Shown piece after piece: positions 1 through 5,021 of a DNA stretch of 5,638 nt. How positions within the stretch are numbered: position 1 is the first letter of the stretch; each line of letters begins with the position of its first letter. The notes beneath the pieces are model-generated. The model worked only from the letters and a program-made list of their open reading frames with translations. It did no database searches and was not told where the DNA came from. This DNA is from Ignavibacteriota bacterium (GTDB taxonomy: Bacteria > Bacteroidota > Ignavibacteria > UBA10030 > SZUA-254): NCBI GenBank assembly GCA_016191715.1, contig JACPVN010000350.1:1-5638 (forward strand). Reading direction: 5' to 3'. The translations under genes were made by a program, and so were the position numbers.

Positions 1-1874
1 TACGCTCTATTGTTAAATTCATTTGCCTGAAGTCCGTCATCAACATCGTAATTACGAAACTGACCTGTTGCTGGGTTGAAACGGGATATTCCCCTGTTCG
101 TACTGAGCCATAGATTGTTCTGTTCATCTTCCAAAATTCCATACACAACATTATTCGCCAATCCGTCTTCTTCCAGATAGTGGGTAAACGTTTCATCGTT
201 GCTATTGAAGCGGTTCAATCCTCCTCCGATTGTTCCAACCCATAAAACTCCCGATGCATCGAAATGTATTGAGCTAACATCATAACTGCTGATACTTTTT
301 TGATTCCTCGGATCATGGTAGTATGATTTTACTTTTTTTGTTTTCAGATTGATGACATGCAATCCGTTCCCATTGAACCACAAATGCCCTGACGAATCAG
401 AAATTATCGCAGAAGTCGAGCCACTCAGCTGTGCATCATACGAGTAAGTAGAAATGTTTTGTGTGTGAAGGTCAACGGTATAGATTATTCCGTTCAGGAC
501 ACACCAGAGCGAAGCGCTGTCTAAATACGTTGCATAGAACAAATGCGGAATTGTGGTAATAAAAGAATTTGCCTTTCTGTTATACCGGAGGAATTCGCCA
601 GTCCCAATCCAAATATTTTGATACCTATCTTCTTTCAAAAAATGGATTGTTGAATACGGAGTTTTGATTTTCTCCCACTCATCTGTCTTCCTGTCAAACA
701 CAGAGATATTATTTTCCCATGTCCCAATCCAAATTTTGCCGAGGTGGTCTTCCAACAATGAGATGACCATGTTATCGCGTTGCTCTTGCACACTCTCGCC
801 AAGATGTTTGTAGTGGATGAATCGTTTTTGTTGAAGATTGATACGGTCAACTCCGCTTCCGAATGTTCCAATCCATAGAACACCGGAGTTATCCTGACAA
901 AGGGAATACAGACGGTTGTTACTTAACGAACGCGAATCGGTCGGCTGATTGGTGTAACGTTGAAATGTATTTGATTTGCTGTCGCGTTGATACAATCCTG
1001 CATGAGTAGCGAACCAAAGGTTTCCGTCGTGTGCGGTTATTATTTCCCGCACTGCATGGTCGTTTATATCTTTCGACCTGATTTCAGGAACAATTTGATA
1101 TTGTTTCGTGCCTATTTCATATCTGGAAAGTCCGTTGAGCGTTCCGAGCCATAGCACGCCGCGCGGTTCTTCATGTATTTCCACCACACTTTTTTCACCT
1201 TGTATCATCGGTGTGACCGTTGTATCACCTTCCCGAAGTGAATACAAATGATTGTTCGTTCCAATCCATAACGTTCCTTCAGAGTCAAAAAGAAGTGAAA
1301 GAATTATGGTGGGAAGTTGAGAAGTTTTCTCTAGAAATCCGGACTCGATGCGATGAAACGGGAGTGAACCAAGTCGTTCATTCTTCAGCATTCCAGTTTC
1401 TATATAACATAAACCGTTCTCTGTTCCAATCCAGAGATTTCCGAAGCGGTCTTCATTCATGGATACTATTGAGTTGTTCGGCAATGAAAAAACATCATTC
1501 ACATCATTGAGATAACGATGAAAAGTTTCTGTCTGATAATCGAAGCGGTGTAAGCCATAAATCGTTCCTACCCACAAAATTTTTCTGCTGTCTTCAAACA
1601 ACTCCAGGACATGATTATTCCAAAGCGAGAGTGAATCGAACGGCATATTCTTGAACACGGTGAACGAATAACCGTCGTATCTGTTCAAGCCATCATGCGT
1701 TGCGAACCAGAGATAGCCCCTGCTATCTTGTAGAATTTTGTACACCACTCCCTCCGAGAGACCATCGCTCGTCGTGAGATGCTCGAACCGGAGATTCTCC
1801 GTTTGACTAAACGCAATTTTATTACAATACATCAGGAAAAACACCAGTGCTATGGTTAAAGAACAACGCGACAT
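1..1874 (-). CDS. Two-component regulator propeller sensor, N-terminal 624 residues (3' end outside window)
   Basis: This frame is open from an ATG at 1874 to the window edge, giving 624 codons plus two bases. Residues 1-23 form a signal peptide (hydrophobic core LTIALVFFLMY, predicted cleavage AFS|Q). Thirteen propeller repeats follow, each built on G-x-L-W-[IVF]-G-T then GL.RY/F, with the core Trp at residues 56, 101, 148, 203, 242, 287, 334, 382, 422, 457, 499, 545 and 589. The visible part ends in DGLQANEFNNRA, which in this family comes just before the last blade and the Y_Y_Y domain. Known relatives carry 14 blades in two seven-bladed propellers, then Y_Y_Y, one membrane helix and a cytoplasmic output (histidine kinase, hybrid kinase, GGDEF, SpoIIE or LytTR). 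The output type lies outside the window and cannot be called. The blades would sense a ligand in the periplasm. Repeats 10 (LWCVLNG) and 11 (LWFNGNG) are degenerate. No Shine-Dalgarno is visible before the ATG, which was chosen for its fit to the signal peptide. An intrinsic terminator lies just upstream. Confidence 0.93.
   Translation of the reverse strand, partial: MSRCSLTIALVFFLMYCNKIAFSQTENLRFEHLTTSDGLSEGVVYKILQDSRGYLWFATHDGLNRYDGYSFTVFKNMPFDSLSLWNNHVLELFEDSRKILWVGTIYGLHRFDYQTETFHRYLNDVNDVFSLPNNSIVSMNEDRFGNLWIGTENGLCYIETGMLKNERLGSLPFHRIESGFLEKTSQLPTIILSLLFDSEGTLWIGTNNHLYSLREGDTTVTPMIQGEKSVVEIHEEPRGVLWLGTLNGLSRYEIGTKQYQIVPEIRSKDINDHAVREIITAHDGNLWFATHAGLYQRDSKSNTFQRYTNQPTDSRSLSNNRLYSLCQDNSGVLWIGTFGSGVDRINLQQKRFIHYKHLGESVQEQRDNMVISLLEDHLGKIWIGTWENNISVFDRKTDEWEKIKTPYSTIHFLKEDRYQNIWIGTGEFLRYNRKANSFITTIPHLFYATYLDSASLWCVLNGIIYTVDLHTQNISTYSYDAQLSGSTSAIISDSSGHLWFNGNGLHVINLKTKKVKSYYHDPRNQKSISSYDVSSIHFDASGVLWVGTIGGGLNRFNSNDETFTHYLEEDGLANNVVYGILEDEQNNLWLSTNRGISRFNPATGQFRNYDVDDGLQANEFNNRA
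3..1790 (-). repeat. Thirteen-unit Reg_prop-type propeller repeat array inside the sensor gene
   Basis: The units are about 35-55 residues long and each carries an L-W-x-G-T-like core, so the plus strand shows a recurring GTTCCAATCCA-like word (for example near 865, 1259 and 1427). The copies at 601 and 721 share 14 identical bases exactly 120 bases apart. The periodicity reflects protein repeats, not a mobile or CRISPR repeat. A 14th blade is expected just past the left edge. Confidence 0.85.
1806..1874 (-). other. Signal peptide of the propeller sensor
   Basis: Residues 1-23 have a short basic start (MSRC), a hydrophobic stretch (LTIALVFFLMY) and a small-residue cleavage site AFS|QTEN, leaving Gln at +1. 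The position agrees with the family layout, where the first propeller strand (LRFEHLTTSDGL) begins a few residues after cleavage. The cleavage site is predicted by eye. Confidence 0.75.
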
Positions 1875-1910
1875 GGCATGAAGGTAGGGAATGAATGAGA
1901 AATAATCAAA

Positions 1911-1939
1911 CAAAAAAGCCGACTCTTTCGAATCAGCTT
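1911..1939 (-). terminator. Intrinsic terminator of the 998-residue cargo gene
   Basis: On the minus strand, 19 bases after the TAA stop, AAGCTGATTC pairs with GAGTCGGCTT in an uninterrupted ten-pair stem (two G-U pairs) closed by a GAAA loop (GNRA class), followed by six T. On the plus strand the hairpin is not followed by a T run, so it should act only on minus-strand transcription. It ends about 37 bases before the sensor start codon. Confidence 0.85.
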
Positions 1940-1958
1940 TCAATCCTCTTGTCAGAGC

Positions 1959-4955
1959 TTATTTCATTAACATAAACTTACGTGAATCCCAAAAACCATC
2001 TGACTGCATGGTGTAATAATAGAATCCGCTCGGCAAGTTGTTTGCATTCCACTCCACGAATCTGTAACCTGCAACCTGTAGTCCATCAACAAGTGTGGTT
2101 ATTTCTTCACCAAGTACGTTATACACTTTCAACGTCACCCGCGAATCAACCGGTAACTGATACCGGATAATTGTTGACGGGTTGAACGGGTTGGGGTAAT
2201 TCTGTTCAAGAGAGAATTCACTTGGGATTATTGAATTATTGTTATTGGTGTAATTGCCGTCTCCTTTAGGAGACGGAGGCGGTAATTCATTCGTTGGCAC
2301 AATGTTTATTTTTCCTAATGACAAATGACTATTGACCAATGACGATAACATAAGCGTTCCCGCCTGATTTACCTTTACCCAATATCCTCTCCCCGGTTCA
2401 ATTGAATCGCTGGTGCTGTATCCGTTCTCATATTCAAAGAATTGTGAAGTAACTAATCCGGGAGGAATGGATGTTACACTGCTCGTTGCTATCGATTGTG
2501 AAATCGAGCCAATCATATTCCATCCTTGCAGGGCATTCACTGAGTCGGTTGTTCGATTGAACCCTGTCATTGAAACTTGTTGATTACCGGAAAACTTAAT
2601 CCAATACCCGTAGCCATTTCCCAAAACAGGATACGCAACATAACTTCCAACAAAAGCAAACGCGTCAGTTTGTGCGGAAGGATAGAGTACAGATTTTGAA
2701 TAATTTGCAACAGTCAAAGGTACGGAAACCATGTTCCACTTATCACGAACACTGTATGGAACTGTTACCTCTGTTGATAAATTTATCTGTGCCTGCGAGG
2801 ACGGCACACTCCAATTTCCATGAACATCAACTGTTATGATTCGATAATAACTCACACCGGTTGTGAGAGGTGATTCATCTGTTAACGATGTATCGGTAGT
2901 TTGTCCTATCTTTGTAGCTCCGGATGGATGGAATCCGTTGTCTGTTGAACGATGTACTTCATGATATGCTACGTCGGGATCAACAGTGTTCTTCTTCCAA
3001 TGCAAAAACACTGTTGGTCCGGCTTGCGAATTAGCGGAGAGGGATTGTACTGGCGAAGGCGGAAGGTTGTCAATCGAGTAGCCACTATCCGGTAATGATA
3101 TCCAATACACCGAGTCATAATTTGTCCGAGCCATGAGCATAACATAGGTTGGTACAAAACCCTGAGGAACTGAATCCGAAAGTGTAGGAAGAGTATAAGT
3201 ATATTCTGACTGCCAGAATGCTCTTATGGTATCAATGAACTCCCAATAAATAGGTCCCGACTCAAATGTTCCTTCAGGATATTTGAAATATCTCATTCCA
3301 CCATTCTTAACATCGTTCATGAATTCATATACCGAACGAATACTTTTGTCCATGATCGAGTTCGTTGCTGTCACTCCACGAAACAGGTAATAGGACTTGA
3401 TAGTTGTTTTTGGAAATTCATCCTGATAAGAACGTTTCCATTTTACTGTAACTTTTCCTCCCTGATCATTGATGACATCAATTATTTCAGAAATGCTTGG
3501 CGCGGCATTTCCTAAGTTTCCATATCGGTCAACATATTGCGTATAGATGTCATAATTATCATTACGCAAATCATTCCATACGATAACGACACCCCCATTG
3601 TCATCACTCGCGATGACTGGCGCAAACTGACCGTTCGGCGCCGTGCTGATTGTAACACCATTTGTTGTCCATTGCACAGCACCGGAGCCACTTATTTTCT
3701 GAGCATAAATATCTGTTGCAGAACCAGTTTGATATTGTCGCTGGTCTTCCCATGTTATGATTGCACCTTCCGCGCCATCACTCACCAACTTTGGAAGAAT
3801 TTGGTCATAGGGAGCCGTACAGATGGCGACACCATTTGCAATCCATTGTACATTGCCGGATGAGTTTATGCGTTGTGCATACACCTCGGTACCGCCTGAG
3901 ATTCCGCTTTGATTATCATTCCATACAATAATGGCACCACCTGAACCATCAGTTTCTATTTTGGGCCAGTATTGACCGTTCGGCGCTGTGCTTATGGGAA
4001 CTCCATCGAGTGTCCATTCAACAGTTCCGAAAGCACTGATTCGCTGAGCATAGATATCATTAAGTGAACTTGCCCGTAAGTCAGTCCAGGTGATAATCGC
4101 TCCGCCGGAACCATCACTTACAAGATTTGGAAAAGACTGGTCACCGAAATCTGTGCAAATGGGAACACCGTCAGTTGTCCATTGCACTACGCCGGTAGCA
4201 TTGATACGTTGTGCATACACATCATAGTTACCGAAGTCAGAATACCGTCTGTCCTCCCACGTAATGATTGCACCATTCGAACCATCACTCACGAGTTCGG
4301 GGAAATATTGGCTCTTCGTTGCCACACAGATTGCAACACCATCTGTTTGCCATTGAACGACACCGGACGCATTTACCCGTTGTGCATAGATATCATGTTC
4401 AGGATAATTTCTACCATCGCACCATGAAATGATGGCACCGCCAGCGCCATCGCTGATGATAGAATAATTCTGCTCGTAGATAGGTTGTGAATTGATAACA
4501 ACGCCGTTCGTATCCCATTGTCGCTCACCTGCTGAATTAATTCGTTGCGCGTAGATATTATAATAACTGGTAGCGGATGGATAATTCCTTTTGTCTTGCC
4601 AGACGATGATAGCGCCACCTGCGCCATCGGAGACAAGCTTCGGCGCCTCTTGTTCCTGATAACCTTTGTAAACGCCGATGCCGTTTAATGTCCACTGCTC
4701 AATGCCTGCGGCGTTGATTCGTTGCGCGTATATATCATCATAGTCGCCCGAATTCCGATAATCTTGCCATGTAACGATAACACCCCCCGTGCCATCATTT
4801 ACAACAGAACCCAACGATTGCGAACTTGATGCTGTACAAATTGCATTGTTGATGCTCGGATTTGTTGACCACTGTGCGACAAGCATACAATTTAAAAGAA
4901 ACATAAGGAGTGTTACAACGCAGATAGTCATACTCCTGCAATAAAGAAACTTCAT
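1959..4955 (-). CDS. Secreted T9SS cargo protein with predicted eight-bladed propeller, FN3-like modules and sorting domain (998 aa)
   Basis: The protein is complete, from ATG at 4955 to TAA at 1959. Residues 1-27 are a signal peptide (LVA|QW). Residues 28-484 are tandem 55-59 residue units with consensus DGxGGAIIxWxDxR...DIYAQRIN..G..QW..NGV.I, predicted to form a beta-propeller. Residues 485-625 (NDQGGKVTVKW...YTLPTLSDS...DSGYSIDN) look like the FN3-like module common in FCB secreted proteins, and 626-728 are a second FN3-like domain. Residues 733-872 hold two copies of a W-N-M ... G-Y-W-[IV]-K module. A low-complexity linker (873-910) leads to a type A sorting domain (911-998; NYPNPFNPST, KVYNVLGEE, LPSGFYYY, basic end KFMLMK). 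Known biology of such tails: Sec export, crossing the outer membrane by T9SS, then surface attachment or release. No catalytic motif was seen, so a binding, adhesive or structural role is inferred and the ligand is unknown. It starts 66 bases after the upstream cargo gene, whose FN3 and sorting domains are homologous, and ends at a strong terminator. Confidence 0.93.
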   Translation of the reverse strand: MKFLYCRSMTICVVTLLMFLLNCMLVAQWSTNPSINNAICTASSSQSLGSVVNDGTGGVIVTWQDYRNSGDYDDIYAQRINAAGIEQWTLNGIGVYKGYQEQEAPKLVSDGAGGAIIVWQDKRNYPSATSYYNIYAQRINSAGERQWDTNGVVINSQPIYEQNYSIISDGAGGAIISWCDGRNYPEHDIYAQRVNASGVVQWQTDGVAICVATKSQYFPELVSDGSNGAIITWEDRRYSDFGNYDVYAQRINATGVVQWTTDGVPICTDFGDQSFPNLVSDGSGGAIITWTDLRASSLNDIYAQRISAFGTVEWTLDGVPISTAPNGQYWPKIETDGSGGAIIVWNDNQSGISGGTEVYAQRINSSGNVQWIANGVAICTAPYDQILPKLVSDGAEGAIITWEDQRQYQTGSATDIYAQKISGSGAVQWTTNGVTISTAPNGQFAPVIASDDNGGVVIVWNDLRNDNYDIYTQYVDRYGNLGNAAPSISEIIDVINDQGGKVTVKWKRSYQDEFPKTTIKSYYLFRGVTATNSIMDKSIRSVYEFMNDVKNGGMRYFKYPEGTFESGPIYWEFIDTIRAFWQSEYTYTLPTLSDSVPQGFVPTYVMLMARTNYDSVYWISLPDSGYSIDNLPPSPVQSLSANSQAGPTVFLHWKKNTVDPDVAYHEVHRSTDNGFHPSGATKIGQTTDTSLTDESPLTTGVSYYRIITVDVHGNWSVPSSQAQINLSTEVTVPYSVRDKWNMVSVPLTVANYSKSVLYPSAQTDAFAFVGSYVAYPVLGNGYGYWIKFSGNQQVSMTGFNRTTDSVNALQGWNMIGSISQSIATSSVTSIPPGLVTSQFFEYENGYSTSDSIEPGRGYWVKVNQAGTLMLSSLVNSHLSLGKINIVPTNELPPPSPKGDGNYTNNNNSIIPSEFSLEQNYPNPFNPSTIIRYQLPVDSRVTLKVYNVLGEEITTLVDGLQVAGYRFVEWNANNLPSGFYYYTMQSDGFWDSRKFMLMK
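1962..2228 (-). other. T9SS type A C-terminal sorting domain of the 998-residue protein
   Basis: Residues about 910-998 carry the usual landmarks in order: EQNYPNPFNPSTIIRYQLP, VTLKVYNVLGEE, TLVDG, VAGYR, LPSGFYYY and the basic end SRKFMLMK. This fold directs export through the outer membrane and is normally removed or swapped for a surface anchor. Confidence 0.9.
2256..2282. repeat. 27-base palindrome-bearing segment in frame in the linker
   Basis: Perfect eight-base arms CCGTCTCC (2257-2264) and GGAGACGG (2269-2276) flank a TTTA loop. The 27-base segment encodes exactly nine residues, PPPSPKGDG (892-900 of the cargo protein), and is flanked on both sides by TAATT (2251-2255 and 2283-2287). 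It is followed in the protein by NYTNNNN, so the region is probably disordered. It looks like a short interspersed palindromic repeat absorbed into a gene; this is an inference. Confidence 0.65.
2317..2344. repeat. Four-copy heptanucleotide tandem repeat inside the coding sequence
   Basis: On the plus strand the units read AATGACA, AATGACT, ATTGACC and AATGACG. The TGAC core recurs exactly every 7 bases (2319, 2326, 2333, 2340). The array encodes part of the linker SSLVNSHLSLG before the sorting domain. A 7-base period does not match the codon period, so protein repetition does not explain it. It resembles the heptameter STRR class known from cyanobacteria; relatedness is not established. Confidence 0.75.
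2340..2759 (-). repeat. Duplicated W-N-M / G-Y-W module in the cargo protein
   Basis: Two copies of a roughly 65-residue module are visible at residues about 733-801 and 805-872. Copy 1 has KWNMVSVPL with GYGYWIKFSG; copy 2 has GWNMIGSIS with GRGYWVKVNQ. In each, W-N-M lies about 43-45 residues before the G-Y-W-[IV]-K strand. Such modules are common ahead of FCB sorting domains; the function is not known to me. Confidence 0.7.
3504..4874 (-). repeat. Tandem beta-propeller repeat array of the cargo protein (seven full units plus two half units)
   Basis: Units start at residues 54, 110, 169, 224, 281, 336 and 393 and run 55-59 residues. An eighth unit from 451 keeps only its first half (VVIVWNDLR...YDIYTQY) and then runs into the FN3-like region. 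Residues 28-53 supply a lone second half (QWSTN...AICTA...Q). Adding the halves gives eight blades. Some non-adjacent units are close even in DNA: 3627-3650 and 3972-3995 (units 7 and 5) match at 21 of 24 bases around the coding for ISTAPNGQ. Confidence 0.88.
4875..4955 (-). other. Signal peptide of the 998-residue cargo protein
   Basis: Residues 1-27 show a basic start (MKFLYCR), a hydrophobic core (ICVVTLLMFLLN) and the cleavage site LVA|Q, with Gln at +1. The Cys at residue 23 is preceded by LLN, which is not a lipobox, so signal peptidase I rather than lipoprotein processing is expected. Confidence 0.8.
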
Positions 4956-4962
4956 AGTTTTT

Positions 4963-4969
4963 TCCTTTC
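4963..4969 (-). promoter_or_regulatory. Ribosome binding site of the 998-residue cargo gene
   Basis: On the minus strand GAAAGGA lies seven bases before the ATG at 4955, a normal spacing. It supports this ATG. The neighbouring sensor gene shows no such element. The rest of the 66-base spacer (4956-5021) has no convincing hairpin-plus-T terminator and no promoter I would call, so read-through from the upstream cargo gene is plausible. Confidence 0.6.
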
Positions 4970-5021
4970 TACTTCAGTGAATCTCATATTAAATTGATGA
5001 ATAACGTGCCACACAGTTTCT

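Noticed and set aside
635..883. Minus-strand 82-codon frame
   Set aside because: It overlaps the sensor in another frame; the sensor frame carries conserved LWIGT motifs through this stretch.
1220..1510. Plus-strand open frame of 96 codons
   Set aside because: It lies antisense to the propeller sensor, whose minus-strand frame shows clear repeats here; the plus-strand product has no recognisable features.
600..1580. Recurring GTTCCAATCCA-like word at roughly 120-150 base steps, CRISPR-like at first sight
   Set aside because: Each copy encodes the LWIGT core of a propeller blade and the intervening DNA is in-frame coding sequence.
1856..1879. Seven-codon ORF (ATG CCA TGT ... TAA) overlapping the sensor start, a possible leader peptide
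   Set aside because: It has no ribosome binding site and no attenuator-type structure after it; likely chance.
1877..1886. TACCTTCATG as a Bacteroidetes-type -7 box for the sensor
   Set aside because: It is only a partial match to TAnnTTTG and overlaps the start codon region; unsupported without transcript ends.
2969..3157. Minus-strand open frames in other phases (also 4373-4636 and 5348-5620)
   Set aside because: Each is a shadow of the FN3 or propeller coding region in the real frame.
3537..3863. Plus-strand open frames opposite the cargo gene (also 1982-2170 and 4182-4427)
   Set aside because: They are periodic antisense reflections of the tandem repeats and the tail; no independent coding evidence.
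4981..5021. Weak hairpin AAC.GTG/CAC.GTT as a terminator after the partial cargo gene
   Set aside because: The short, mismatched stem is not followed by a T run.
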